Positions 7,384-16,080 are shown, counted from the first letter of the stretch. The stretch: 62,129 nt of DNA from Tepidibacter mesophilus (GCF_002724055.1 NZ_BDQY01000021.1:1-62129); one strand, 5' to 3'. Numbers and translations: made by a program. The notes: a model not told the origin generated them from the letters alone.

Positions 7384-8790
7384 ATGAAATTTTGGAAAAA
7401 GATATTTATATATTCTTTAGCTTTGTTTTTGATTATATTAAATATAGGAGGAATTTTTTTATTAGAGAATAGCCATAATTTAAACTTAAATAGAGAAATA
7501 GAAAGAGGTCTGAGTGAACATGCTAGTGTTTATTCAGGAGTTAAGATGATTATAAAAGATAGACAAGCGTATTCTCAGATTTTTGAAAAGAATGTTTTGG
7601 GAGTTATGATGAAACGTTACTTAGAGGATTCTAATGATGAAAATATTTATATAGAAATTTTAGATAAGTATAACAATGAAATTTTCAGTAATATAAACAT
7701 GAATATTGAAGGAGAACGGATAGAACTAAAAAATCCATTAGTAGACCGAAGACGATACATTATAAGAGATGTAGGAGAACAAACTTTTCTATACATTACT
7801 AATTTACTAAAGCTAGAAGATGGGGATTTAAAATTTTCATATATTAGAGATATAACATATTTGTATGAAGATAGAAAAAAACAATATTATTTTTTTATTC
7901 AACTAGAGTTAATAAGTTTTGTTCTGTTGGCTGTAGGTATGTATTTTTTAAGTAAACATATTACAAAACCCATACATAAACTTATACATGCTACAAAAAT
8001 AATTACTAATGGAAACTATTCACAAACAGTAAATATACATACAGAGGATGAAGTTGGGATTTTAGCTTCTAACTTTAATAAAATGGCAACAGCAGTAGAA
8101 GAAAAAATAAATGAATTAGAAAAAAATACTCGTGAAAAGCAGCGATTTATTGATAATTTCACGCATGAAATTAAAACCCCTCTTACATCTATTATTGGAT
8201 ATGCAGATTTTTTATTAGCCACAAGATACAATGAAGAAATATTTACAAAAGGCATGAATCATATACTTAATGAAGGAAAAGAATTAGAACAATTATCGAC
8301 AAAAATGATGAATCTGGTTTTATTAACAAAAGAAGACTTTGATATGAAAAATGAAAATATAGAAAATATTTTGTTCGAAATAAAAGAGACTGTAACACCA
8401 AAACTAGAAGGAAAGAATATTAATTTAAATATATATGGGAATGGGGAAGCCTTGATTGAAAGAGACTTAATAAAAACATTAATAGGAAATTTAATAGATA
8501 ATGCTATAAAAGCTTCTCATGAAAATAGCAAAATAGATTCAAAATTATACAAAAATGAGGATGACAAAACTATTCTTGAAATAAAAGATGAAGGAATAGG
8601 AATAGATAAAGAAGACTTAGAAAAAGTACTAGAGCCTTTTTATATGGTAGATAAGTCTAGAACAAGAAAAAACAATGGAGCAGGATTAGGACTTAGTATA
8701 TGCGCAGAGATTTCCAAAATACATAATGCAAAACTTCAAATAGAAAGTAAAATTAACTATGGAACTATTGTTAGAATTACATTTCCTTAA
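7384..8790 (+). CDS. Membrane sensor histidine kinase (class I, HAMP)
   Basis: I place the start at ATG 7384 (468 aa) because the G-rich GGGGGGA lies just before it. An in-frame ATG at 7372 would add four residues. A first membrane helix (about residues 3-26) and a second near residues 168-190 enclose an extracytoplasmic sensor of about 140 residues. HAMP follows (TKPIHKLIHATK). The HisKA box is NFTHEIKTPLTSIIGYADF with His261 as phosphorylation site. The ATPase domain has NLIDNAIKAS (N box), DEGIGI (G1) and GAGLGLSICAEI (G2). It should phosphorylate the OmpR-type regulator at 10103; a lipoprotein gene lies between the two. Confidence 0.93.
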   Translation: MKFWKKIFIYSLALFLIILNIGGIFLLENSHNLNLNREIERGLSEHASVYSGVKMIIKDRQAYSQIFEKNVLGVMMKRYLEDSNDENIYIEILDKYNNEIFSNINMNIEGERIELKNPLVDRRRYIIRDVGEQTFLYITNLLKLEDGDLKFSYIRDITYLYEDRKKQYYFFIQLELISFVLLAVGMYFLSKHITKPIHKLIHATKIITNGNYSQTVNIHTEDEVGILASNFNKMATAVEEKINELEKNTREKQRFIDNFTHEIKTPLTSIIGYADFLLATRYNEEIFTKGMNHILNEGKELEQLSTKMMNLVLLTKEDFDMKNENIENILFEIKETVTPKLEGKNINLNIYGNGEALIERDLIKTLIGNLIDNAIKASHENSKIDSKLYKNEDDKTILEIKDEGIGIDKEDLEKVLEPFYMVDKSRTRKNNGAGLGLSICAEISKIHNAKLQIESKINYGTIVRITFP

Positions 8791-8793
8791 ATG

Positions 8794-8831
8794 TTACAAC
8801 TATTTTACAATTAATACATGTTTTGTATAAA
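8794..8831 (+). promoter_or_regulatory. Candidate promoter with 11-bp-spaced TTACAA direct repeats
   Basis: TTACAA occurs at 8794-8799 and 8805-8810, exactly 11 bp apart. This is the pattern bound by PhoB/PhoP-type (OmpR-family) regulators. A -35-like TTTACA (8804) and -10-like TATAAA (8826) overlap it. The site precedes the lipoprotein gene, so the neighbouring response regulator is the natural candidate. Confidence 0.35.
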
Positions 8832-8879
8832 ACCACGTAGTATACTTTTGATGTAAGAAAAAGGAAAGGGGAGAGAATT

Positions 8880-10034
8880 ATGTATTTTAAAAAAATAATC
8901 CCTGTGGTTTTAATAGTTATGTTATTCACTACAGGATGTATGGGGCATGCTAATGTGCAAAAGAATGAATTAGTGACAGAAAAGGTAAATAAAGAGGAAG
9001 GTATAAAGAAAGTTAAAAACGAAGAAATTAATGCCAAAATTACAAAGGCTGAAGCAAGAAAAATCGTTCTTGATGGATTAGAAAAATATTTTAACCAAAA
9101 AGTAGATACAAAAAAATTTAAGGAAGAAATTTTTTTTATAGAAGATGGTTTCCTTTGGCCTAATAATTACTGGAGAGTATATTGGAGAAATGGAAATAGT
9201 AAAATTCCTACATATGGAGGACAAATAGATGTACAAACAGGTGAAATTGTTAATTTGATAGACAATCATGAGGCAGAGATAAAAAAAGACATAAAAAAAT
9301 ATGATAAGGTTGATATAAAAGAAATGAGAAAAATAGCAGAAGATTTTATTGAAAAGAATAAGTTGGTAAAAGACATTGAAAATATTCAGCTATTTGAGGT
9401 TACATTAGACGATAAAAAGAACGGAACATATATTGAATATAGATATAATGAAGATCATTTTATTTATATTAGCATAGATAATAGCACAAAAAAGGTTATA
9501 GGAATTGATAACAGCATTATACAATCATATGGTAAAAAAGGAGAAAATCTTAAGGTAAATAGAGATGAAGCAAAAAAAATAGCTCTAGAGAGTATTGAAA
9601 AGTATTTTGATAAAAAATTAGATTCAAAAGATTTAATTGATAATATACAGCTTATGGAACAAGATGAAACTTGGTGGAGGGTTCTCTTTAAGGATAAAAA
9701 AGGATTAGAAGAGTATGGTGAAAGTCATCTTCCATATGTTTATATTGATCCTAAAACAGGAGAAGTAACAGGGGCTGGAGATGATGAAAGTGTATATGAA
9801 GATGATAGCAATGAAAAAATAACTCTAGAAGAAGCTAAACAAATATCTGTTAATTATATAGAAGAAAAAAAATTAATTAAGAATATAAAATCATTAGAAT
9901 TTTTAAGAAGAAATAAGTTGAGCTATAATAATGATTGTGAGCTAGAATTTAAATATGATAAAAATAAGACTTTAAGGATTACGATAGATGCTAAAGGAAA
10001 AAAAGTTAGATTTTGGGCAATAGATGTAAAGTAA
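8880..10034 (+). CDS. Lipoprotein with repeated PepSY-like domains
   Basis: The 384-aa protein has a lipoprotein signal with Cys20 in the lipobox TTGC. The mature part is a tandem arrangement. Motifs of the type ITKAEARKIVLDGLEKYFNQ and VNRDEAKKIALESIEKYFDK start the first and third modules. Modules with YGGQIDVQTGEIV and YVYIDPKTGEVTGAG have the PepSY ending. Two intervening modules contain MRKIAEDFIEKNKLVKDIEN and AKQISVNYIEEKKLIKNIKS. So four related units alternate as A-B-A-B. PepSY domains are found on the outer face as protease or sensor inhibitors, so it may tune the neighbouring kinase's sensor. It lies between kinase and regulator genes. A hairpin follows its stop. Confidence 0.8.
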   Translation: MYFKKIIPVVLIVMLFTTGCMGHANVQKNELVTEKVNKEEGIKKVKNEEINAKITKAEARKIVLDGLEKYFNQKVDTKKFKEEIFFIEDGFLWPNNYWRVYWRNGNSKIPTYGGQIDVQTGEIVNLIDNHEAEIKKDIKKYDKVDIKEMRKIAEDFIEKNKLVKDIENIQLFEVTLDDKKNGTYIEYRYNEDHFIYISIDNSTKKVIGIDNSIIQSYGKKGENLKVNRDEAKKIALESIEKYFDKKLDSKDLIDNIQLMEQDETWWRVLFKDKKGLEEYGESHLPYVYIDPKTGEVTGAGDDESVYEDDSNEKITLEEAKQISVNYIEEKKLIKNIKSLEFLRRNKLSYNNDCELEFKYDKNKTLRITIDAKGKKVRFWAIDVK

Positions 10035-10037
10035 AAA

Positions 10038-10073
10038 GCAAAAAGTATAAGATTTGTATCTTATACTTTTTGC
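10038..10073 (+). terminator. Perfect 16-bp hairpin between lipoprotein and regulator genes
   Basis: GCAAAAAGTATAAGAT pairs fully with ATCTTATACTTTTTGC around a TTGT loop. There is no T-run after the stem, although the 3' arm contains T5. It may be a partial terminator or an mRNA-processing and stability hairpin that lowers regulator expression relative to the lipoprotein. Confidence 0.6.
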
Positions 10074-10102
10074 AATGTATAGTAAGAAGGGAAGATATAA
10101 AA

Positions 10103-10753
10103 GTGGAAAAGATTTTAATTGTAGAGGATGATACGGCAATATCCGATTTAATTGAACTTAATTTGAATATGTTAGGTTATGAAACAGTAAAAATTTATGA
10201 TGGAAAAGACGCTTTAGAATCTGTACAAAATGGAAATTATGATTTGATTCTTCTTGATATAATGCTTCCAAAAATAGATGGATTTCAAATTATGAACAAA
10301 ATAAAGTATAAAGATATACCAGTGATTTTTATAACTTCGAAAAATTCTTTGTGCGATCGTGTTAAGGGTCTTAAAATAGGTGCGGATGATTATATTGTAA
10401 AGCCTTTTGAGTCAGTAGAGCTTCTAGCTAGAGTGGAGGCAGTGTTAAGAAGATATGGGAAAAGAAAGAATCATTTAAATTTAAAGGACCTAGATATCTT
10501 TTTAGAAGAGAGGATTGTAAGTAAAAAGGGAGATCATATAGAATTAACTTTGAAAGAATTTGAACTTTTAAAATTATTTCTTGAAAATAAAGGACTCGCT
10601 TTATCAAGAGAAAAAATACTAGAGAAAGTTTGGGGATATGATTATTTAGGAGAAACAAGAACTGTAGATATGCATATACAACGCTTAAGAAAAAAGCTAG
10701 ACTTGGATGAAATAAAAACGGTATATAAAGTTGGATATAGACTAGAAATATAA
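10103..10753 (+). CDS. OmpR/PhoB-family response regulator
   Basis: A GTG start at 10103 is chosen because the receiver fold begins at EKILIVEDD and AAGGGAAG lies upstream. The frame is open further 5' but that part overlaps the lipoprotein gene and hairpin. The receiver has acidic Asp9/Asp10, phospho-acceptor Asp52 (LILLDIMLP), a Ser in FITSKNS and Lys in IVKPFE. The C-terminal winged helix has LTLKEFELLKLFLENKG and RTVDMHIQRLRKKL. It is 216 aa and complete. It should be the partner of the kinase at 7384 and likely regulates the PepSY lipoprotein and perhaps the next gene. Confidence 0.93.
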   Translation: MEKILIVEDDTAISDLIELNLNMLGYETVKIYDGKDALESVQNGNYDLILLDIMLPKIDGFQIMNKIKYKDIPVIFITSKNSLCDRVKGLKIGADDYIVKPFESVELLARVEAVLRRYGKRKNHLNLKDLDIFLEERIVSKKGDHIELTLKEFELLKLFLENKGLALSREKILEKVWGYDYLGETRTVDMHIQRLRKKLDLDEIKTVYKVGYRLEI

Positions 10754-10831
10754 TAGTTATTTTTTATGGAACTTTTTCTATTTTGTATCGTCTAATAAGT
10801 ATAGACAACAATATGAAGGGAGAAATTCAAA

Positions 10832-11899
10832 ATGAAAATAAGAAATAAAGCTATAGCTACAACTTTAATAGGTGCGAGTTTATTAAGCAGTATGATACCA
10901 GTATTTGCAAACGAAAATCCACATAAAGATAAGGATTTAAAACCGGTATTAATATCAGAAAAAAATCCAGTTCCAGTACTTATTAATAATGCACCGGATA
11001 AGAATGTGAATGTAAATATTGACGGGAAAATAGTATCGTTTCCAGATCAAAAACCGATATTAATAAAAGCTGAATCAAGAACTATAGTACCAGTAAGATT
11101 TATAACTGAACACTTAGGAGGAAAAGTTACTTGGAATGATGATACAAAGACAGCTGTGCTTGAACTAGATGGTAAGAGGGTTGAGCTACCAGTTAATAAG
11201 AAATATGCTAAAGTAGATGGAACTCAAGTAGAACTTGACTCATCAGCTAAACTAATAAGCAATAGAACTTTTGTACCTTTAAGATTTGTATGTGAAACAT
11301 TCGGATATGATGTTTCTTGGGATGTTAAAACTGATACAGTAGTATTGAATAAAAAAGATGATAATATTTATACAGGAGGAAGCAAGTACTTTGATGAGGA
11401 GTTAGGACTTTACAAAATGTTTGGAAATGTTACCAACATAGAAAATGATACTATATTAGTTGACGGTGAAGGACTATATAATAAAATAAGATTTAATATA
11501 AATGAAGATACGCAGATAGTAGATTTAGATGGAAAAAAACTATCAAAAGAAGATATAAAGGAATTAAGTAAAATAACTGTTTATCATGATCAAAAGATGA
11601 CAAGAAGCTTACCTCCTATAGCAAATGCTCAAAAAATAGTAGTTGCTAACTTTAATATTAAAGAAGGAAAAATATCACAAATAACTGATGTGAAAAATGG
11701 TAAAATGTTTCTTATAGGGAATATGAATGATGGAATAAACTTTAACATAACTGATGAAACAATAATAGTTAATGAAGATGGTAAAAAATTAACTACTGAT
11801 GATTTAACTAAAGGAGCTGAGGTTGAAGTATACTATGGAAATATAATGACTATGAGTTTACCTCCAATTACAAATGCAACAAAAGTAGTAGTTAAATAA
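10832..11899 (+). CDS. Secreted protein with copper amine oxidase N-terminal-like domains
   Basis: The 355-aa protein has a signal peptide ending near PVFANE (residue 26). Residues about 50-165 form the paired copper-amine-oxidase N-domain (PF07833 type), with RTIVPVRFITEHLGGKVTW and RTFVPLRFVCETFGYDVSW as hallmark strands. In Firmicutes this domain is a cell-surface module, not an oxidase. Two similar modules follow, each with a FNI-D-T-IV-DGKKL core and a TRSLPPIANAQKIVV or TMSLPPITNATKVVV ending, so the C-terminal part is a duplication. It stands 78 bp after the response regulator gene and ends in a terminator. Confidence 0.85.
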   Translation: MKIRNKAIATTLIGASLLSSMIPVFANENPHKDKDLKPVLISEKNPVPVLINNAPDKNVNVNIDGKIVSFPDQKPILIKAESRTIVPVRFITEHLGGKVTWNDDTKTAVLELDGKRVELPVNKKYAKVDGTQVELDSSAKLISNRTFVPLRFVCETFGYDVSWDVKTDTVVLNKKDDNIYTGGSKYFDEELGLYKMFGNVTNIENDTILVDGEGLYNKIRFNINEDTQIVDLDGKKLSKEDIKELSKITVYHDQKMTRSLPPIANAQKIVVANFNIKEGKISQITDVKNGKMFLIGNMNDGINFNITDETIIVNEDGKKLTTDDLTKGAEVEVYYGNIMTMSLPPITNATKVVVK

Positions 11900-11980
11900 T
11901 AATTTTTTAAAAGTGCTATACTTCATATGCATAATAATTAAATTTATAAATTCTATTTATTTAACAATATGATATAAAAA

Positions 11981-12015
11981 TAAACCACTAATGAATGTTA
12001 GTGGTTTATTTGTTT
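11981..12015. terminator. Hairpin terminator between converging genes
   Basis: TAAACCACTAA pairs with TTAGTGGTTTA around ATGAATG and is followed by a T-rich stretch. It serves the plus-strand gene and could also serve the small minus-strand gene at 12042. Confidence 0.7.
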
Positions 12016-12041
12016 GAGTATAATTTAATAAATTAGTGGTT

Positions 12042-12224
12042 TTATTTGTCTAGACAATAGGAAGATCCACAATAGTTACATTTGTAACATCTGTAATGTT
12101 GATTGTCTACAATTTTCAGCATAACTCCTTCGTTACAACTACCACATACAGTCGCTGCAAAAGCTGTCATACCTCCTCCTAATACAGTTGCGCCAATTAG
12201 TAAACTAGCTATAAGTTTTTTCAT
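12042..12224 (-). CDS. Small secreted Cys-rich peptide
   Basis: The 60-aa product has a clear signal peptide (MKKLIASLLIGATVLGGG, cleavage near TAFA at residue 23). That leaves a mature peptide of about 37 residues. The mature part holds six Cys at 27, 30, 46, 49, 52 and 57, arranged as CGSC and CYKCNYC, like a miniature zinc ribbon or knuckle. A metal site or disulfides are both possible outside the cell. A strong ribosome site (AAGGAGGTAA) supports translation. It stands alone. I do not recognise a family. A bacteriocin role is not supported by any immunity or export gene nearby. Confidence 0.75.
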   Translation of the reverse strand: MKKLIASLLIGATVLGGGMTAFAATVCGSCNEGVMLKIVDNQHYRCYKCNYCGSSYCLDK

Positions 12225-12434
12225 TTACATTACCTCCTTATAAAATTTTGGTTGTATAAGTATTCTTTAATTATAGGATAAAACCTTCAGTAGAATATCA
12301 TTTGTTAAAAACAGTGGATTTCATTACTGGTAATTCTTTTTTACTTACTAGGAAATTTATTTAATAAAGAATGTGTTTGAAAACAGAGATTTTGTTATAA
12401 TAAATAAGATATTAATTTAATTGGAGGATATTAT

Positions 12435-13379
12435 ATGAAAGATAGATATAGAATTTATTCAAAGTATTTAAAGGAAAAGTATGGAGAAAAGGTGTACAAG
12501 CTTCCTTTAAATTTACCTTTGACCTGTCCTAATAGAGATGGTGCAGCTGGAGTTGGAGGTTGTAGTTTTTGTGCAGATGTTGGGGCAGGATTTGAATCTT
12601 TAGAGAATACTCTTTCGGTAAAAGAGCAGCTAGAAAAAAATATGGATTATATAAGAAGAAGATATAAAGCAAATAAGTTCATAGCATATTTTCAAAATTA
12701 TACGAATACTTATATGGAACTTGATAAATTTAGAGAATATATGAATAAAGCTCTTATTGAGGATATAGTTGAGATATCAGTATCTACAAGACCAGATGCT
12801 ATAAATGATGAATATCTAAAAATATTAAAAGATATTGAGTCAAAAGGTGTAAATATATCTATAGAGCTTGGACTTCAAACAGTAAATTATCATACACTTA
12901 AAAATATAAACAGAGGACATACATTAGCTGAGTTAATAGACGCAGTTATAAGAATCAAAAAATATGGATTTGAAACTACAGTTCATTTAATACTAAATCT
13001 TCCAAATGATAATATGGACGATATAATAGAAAATGCTAAGGTATTATCTGCTCTTAAAGTTGATGGAGTTAAGCTTCATTCACTTTATATAGCTAAGGGA
13101 ACTAAGATGGCTTGTGAGTACCAAAATAAAGAGATAGAAATAATAGAATTGGAAGAATACGTGAAAAGGGTTTGTGTATTTCTTCAATATATATCAAAAG
13201 ATATAGTAATACACAGACTTATAGGTAGAGCACCTGAGGAAGATACATTATTTTGTAATTGGAATACTTCTTGGTGGAAAATAAAAGATATGATAGATGA
13301 ATATATGGACAATAAGGATATATATCAAGGAGATAAGTGCGATTATTTAAATGGGAAGAGTGTCAAAAAATTTGTTTAG
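12435..13379 (+). CDS. Radical SAM protein, YtqA/YhcC type (TIGR01212-like)
   Basis: The 314-aa protein has the radical SAM cluster Cys31, Cys43 and Cys46 in CPNRDGAAGVGGCSFC. This long-spaced CX11CX2C arrangement with the preceding LPLNLPLTCPNRDG is characteristic of the family. A TIM-barrel core follows with FIAYFQNYTNTY, ISVSTRPD and GLQTVNYHTLK. Members are thought to act on tRNA, but the product of this subgroup is not something I can state. It begins a three-gene run: the next start is 9 nt after its stop, and a membrane protein follows. Confidence 0.9.
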   Translation: MKDRYRIYSKYLKEKYGEKVYKLPLNLPLTCPNRDGAAGVGGCSFCADVGAGFESLENTLSVKEQLEKNMDYIRRRYKANKFIAYFQNYTNTYMELDKFREYMNKALIEDIVEISVSTRPDAINDEYLKILKDIESKGVNISIELGLQTVNYHTLKNINRGHTLAELIDAVIRIKKYGFETTVHLILNLPNDNMDDIIENAKVLSALKVDGVKLHSLYIAKGTKMACEYQNKEIEIIELEEYVKRVCVFLQYISKDIVIHRLIGRAPEEDTLFCNWNTSWWKIKDMIDEYMDNKDIYQGDKCDYLNGKSVKKFV

Positions 13380-13388
13380 GAGAATAGT

Positions 13389-13715
13389 ATGTATATAAAT
13401 GGAAATTTAAAACTGGACAGTGATTTTGAAATAAGAGTTATAAGAGAAGATGAATTTGATGTGGATTTATTCATAGATATAAACTATAGAAGTGTAGACC
13501 TTGATATAGGGAATAATGATTTAGATATATCTAGGATACAATTTCAAATGGTAAGAGCTATACTTTTAAGATTTAGTAAAAATGGAATGAGAATGACTTG
13601 CCATATGTTAAGAGATATAGATTTATATTCTGCATTTAGCAATTTTGAAATAGAATATAAGGATAAAGTTATTAAGATAAAGCAAATTGAAGAAAAGGTT
13701 GAGTTTAGGATTTAA
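13389..13715 (+). CDS. Conserved-looking hypothetical protein, cytosolic
   Basis: The 108-aa soluble acidic protein has no signal peptide or membrane segment and no motif I recognise. It has two Asp-rich strands (VDLFIDINYRSVDLDIGNND) and a C-terminal Lys-rich strand region. A ribosome site (AGGAGAATAG) overlaps the end of the radical SAM gene, indicating co-translation. The coupling suggests a partner role, which is untested. Confidence 0.75.
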   Translation: MYINGNLKLDSDFEIRVIREDEFDVDLFIDINYRSVDLDIGNNDLDISRIQFQMVRAILLRFSKNGMRMTCHMLRDIDLYSAFSNFEIEYKDKVIKIKQIEEKVEFRI

Positions 13716-13732
13716 ATGAAGGAGGGTTTGAA

Positions 13733-14254
13733 TTGGCAGGATGTAGTAATTGTAAAAAATCTATATTTGATAAGATAAAAGGTCTGTTTTTGAGGATACA
13801 CGAATATTTGTACGATACTGATGTAGTAACTTTTATTTTATGTATAATACTTATACAGTATTTATCAGTTATAATTCTTAGCCCTTTAATTATGATCTTT
13901 CCTGATAATAATGGAGCTGCTCCTTTTGATGGAGATGAGGCAAAGGTTGTTTTATTTATAATAGGAGTTATAATTGCTCCTTTGTTTGAAACTCTTATAT
14001 ATCAAAAGATTGTAATAGATATATGCGATAAAATAAAGTTTTTAAATAACAAAAAGTATATTGGAATTTTAATATCTGGAGCAATATTTGGATCAATACA
14101 TACTTATAGCCCTCGATATAAAGTTCATATGTTTGTTATAGGGAGTATATGGGCATATGTTTATACTGTATACAAGGAAAAGAAAAAGCATCCTTATTGG
14201 GTAGTTTGCTGCATACATGCTATTAATAATTTTATAGCTCTTATGATAATATGA
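13733..14254 (+). CDS. CPBP-type (Abi) membrane protein, degenerate protease motif
   Basis: The 173-aa protein has several membrane helices. The CPBP intramembrane protease fold is suggested by three ordered motifs. Motif 1 is normally EExxxR but here is FETLIYQ. Motif 2 is FGSIHTYS, with the expected F and H. Motif 3 is HAINN, with H and N. The second Glu and the Arg of motif 1 are missing, so proteolysis may be lost or altered. Start is TTG 13733, fixed by GGAGGG 7 nt upstream. It is last in the run with the radical SAM gene. An R1 repeat follows immediately. Confidence 0.75.
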   Translation: MAGCSNCKKSIFDKIKGLFLRIHEYLYDTDVVTFILCIILIQYLSVIILSPLIMIFPDNNGAAPFDGDEAKVVLFIIGVIIAPLFETLIYQKIVIDICDKIKFLNNKKYIGILISGAIFGSIHTYSPRYKVHMFVIGSIWAYVYTVYKEKKKHPYWVVCCIHAINNFIALMII

Positions 14255-14264
14255 AATTAGCTTT

Positions 14265-14380
14265 ATTCTATCGCATAACTCATGTCGCCAATAAGTCCTA
14301 GGGGGCTCTGTTGCCCAAAATAGTTGATATTTTATTAGGTTAATCAATATTAATCATAAGTTGAAAACCATATAATTTCT
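14265..14380 (-). repeat. Intergenic repeat R1, copy c (diverged)
   Basis: Read on the minus strand it contains AAATTATATGGTTTTCAA, a GATTAATATTGATT version of the conserved GATAACATTGATT, ACTATTTTGGGCAACAGAGCC, TATTGGCGACATGAGTTATGCGA. It lacks the last part of the consensus. It lies between a plus-strand gene end and a bidirectional terminator. Confidence 0.75.
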
Positions 14381-14390
14381 TTTCATATAA

Positions 14391-14420
14391 AAAAATGGAT
14401 AAGATATCTTATCCATTTTT
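14391..14420. terminator. Bidirectional terminator
   Basis: AAAAATGGATAAGAT and ATCTTATCCATTTTT form a perfect 15-bp palindrome. Its arm contains the stop codon of the minus-strand transporter. Confidence 0.85.
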
Positions 14421-15266
14421 TAGTTTTGTATTATATAAATATATAACAAATCCAGAACCTATTATTAATGTATAGCCGATAAAGCTAAAAGTATCTGGAA
14501 GTTCATTCCAAATTATAAATCCTAGTAAGCCTGAGAAAATTACATTAGTGTAATTGTATATTGAAATTTCACCAGCGGGTGCAAGCTTATAAGCCAAGGT
14601 TAAACTAAATTGAGCAAGTGATGCAACTATTCCAGTCATCATAAGTATAAGAAATTGATGTAAGCTTAAAGGTTTAAAATTCATCATCATCATAGGGAAC
14701 ATTATACACGATGATACAAATGAAAAATAAAAGACTATAGTGTAAAATTCCTCTTTATCGCCTAAAAGTCTTACCATAGTATAAGCCCCACCTGCAAATA
14801 TGGCAGATATAACACCTACAAATGCAGGGAATGCTTCTATGTTAAATTGTGGCTTTATTATAAATAAAGCACCTATAAAAGCAACTATTAAAGATGGCAT
14901 TTGTATAGGAGATAGCTTTTCATTTAAGAACCATAGAGCAAATAATGTTACGAAGAAAGGGTTCAACTTATTCAACATAGCAGAATCTGAAAGTAACATA
15001 TGGTCTATAGTGTAGAAATATCCAATCATACCTATAGTTCCAAGAATAGACCTTAGAATTAAATATTTTTGATTTTCTTTTTTACCAAAGAAATTTTTTT
15101 TATTCTTAACAACTAAGAAAGCGGCTACAAATGTGCTTATGAGGTTTCTAAAGAAAGTTTTTTCTATAGTAGGAACATCTCCCGCCAATTTGACTAGTGC
15201 TCCCATCAAAGCAAAACAAAACGATGAAAAAAGCATATATAGAATTGCTTTTGATTTATTATTCAT
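14409..15266 (-). CDS. EamA/DMT-family transporter
   Basis: A start at 15266 gives 285 aa beginning MNNKSKAILYML, with AAAGGA 9 nt upstream. The frame is open 34 codons further 5' but that part is not membrane-like and has no ribosome site. Ten predicted helices form two EamA halves: ALMGALVKLAG and NPFFVTLFALWFLNEKL in the first, GGAYTMVRLLG and YNYTNVIFSGLLGFIIW in the second. It differs clearly from the transporter at 3329. The substrate is unknown. It is a single gene. Confidence 0.9.
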   Translation of the reverse strand: MNNKSKAILYMLFSSFCFALMGALVKLAGDVPTIEKTFFRNLISTFVAAFLVVKNKKNFFGKKENQKYLILRSILGTIGMIGYFYTIDHMLLSDSAMLNKLNPFFVTLFALWFLNEKLSPIQMPSLIVAFIGALFIIKPQFNIEAFPAFVGVISAIFAGGAYTMVRLLGDKEEFYTIVFYFSFVSSCIMFPMMMMNFKPLSLHQFLILMMTGIVASLAQFSLTLAYKLAPAGEISIYNYTNVIFSGLLGFIIWNELPDTFSFIGYTLIIGSGFVIYLYNTKLKNG

Positions 15267-15481
15267 AACATCAAGTCCTTTCAAATAACATTGTATTGTG
15301 TATACAATTGTATAATAATTATAACCTTTTGTAAAACTGTTTTTAGTATAATAATATAGTATATTCATATTTGATTTTATAGGTTATTGCTATTATACTA
15401 GATTAATAAGCATATATTTTATTATATTCAAATACATATTATATTGAATTGATATATATCCAATTTGAATAGGAGGAGAAT

Positions 15482-15979
15482 ATGAAAAAAATTATAAGTA
15501 TTATTTTGATTGCTATATGTAGTATAGTTTTTTTTATAGGGTGCAATAAGTCAGATGTTGATAAATCAGAACATAATGTGGTTGTCTCTGACAGTAATGA
15601 TAATGAAAATTCAAGTGATGGTTCTGGGAGAGAAAGTAGATATGATGTGGCAGGAATTGATAATCCTGCTGAATTTGAAGAAATGTTCAATGAGGTAAAA
15701 AGATTAGTATTTAAAGGTGATAAGAATAAAGTTTCTGAATATGTGATTTATCCGTTAAAGGTTAATCATGATGGTTCTACCAGAGAAATTGCAACTGAAG
15801 ATGAATTTATAAAAAACTATGATAATATATTTACTGAGAGAGTAAAAGAAGCTCTTTCAAATCAAGATGTTAAAGATACTTTTATAAATTATCAAGGAGT
15901 TATGGTTGGCGATGGAGAAGTATGGTTTGGTGCATCACGGGGTTTACCTAAGTATGGTATTATAGCAATTAACAATTAA
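15482..15979 (+). CDS. Small lipoprotein of unknown function
   Basis: The 165-aa protein has a lipoprotein signal with Cys21 in FFIGC. A Ser/Asp/Asn-rich linker (residues about 25-50) leads to a compact domain of about 110 residues. The domain contains FNEVKRLVFKGDKNKVSEYV and a C-terminal VMVGDGEVWFG strand. This pattern resembles the NTF2-like or DUF4878-type domains common in Firmicute lipoproteins, but I cannot assign one. GGAGGAGA precedes the ATG. It is a monocistron with a strong terminator. Confidence 0.8.
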   Translation: MKKIISIILIAICSIVFFIGCNKSDVDKSEHNVVVSDSNDNENSSDGSGRESRYDVAGIDNPAEFEEMFNEVKRLVFKGDKNKVSEYVIYPLKVNHDGSTREIATEDEFIKNYDNIFTERVKEALSNQDVKDTFINYQGVMVGDGEVWFGASRGLPKYGIIAINN

Positions 15980-15981
15980 AA

Positions 15982-16031
15982 CGTAAAAAGTAAAGCATCA
16001 GATTATAATCTGATGCTCTACTTTTCTTTAC
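15982..16031 (+). terminator. Strong terminator of the lipoprotein gene
   Basis: GTAAAGCATCAGATT pairs with AATCTGATGCTCTAC, extended by A and T tracts on both sides. Confidence 0.85.
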
Positions 16032-16080
16032 ATCTATAATTAGGAAGTATATAAACTTAAAGGTTATTTTTAAATAATAT

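Noticed and set aside
10013-10102. N-terminal extension of the response regulator from ATG 10013
   Set aside because: It overlaps the lipoprotein gene and the 16-bp hairpin, and the receiver fold begins at GTG 10103 with its own ribosome site.
12042-12224. Secreted Cys-rich peptide as a bacteriocin precursor
   Set aside because: It has a normal Sec signal and no leader with a double-Gly site, and no modification, immunity or dedicated export gene is adjacent.
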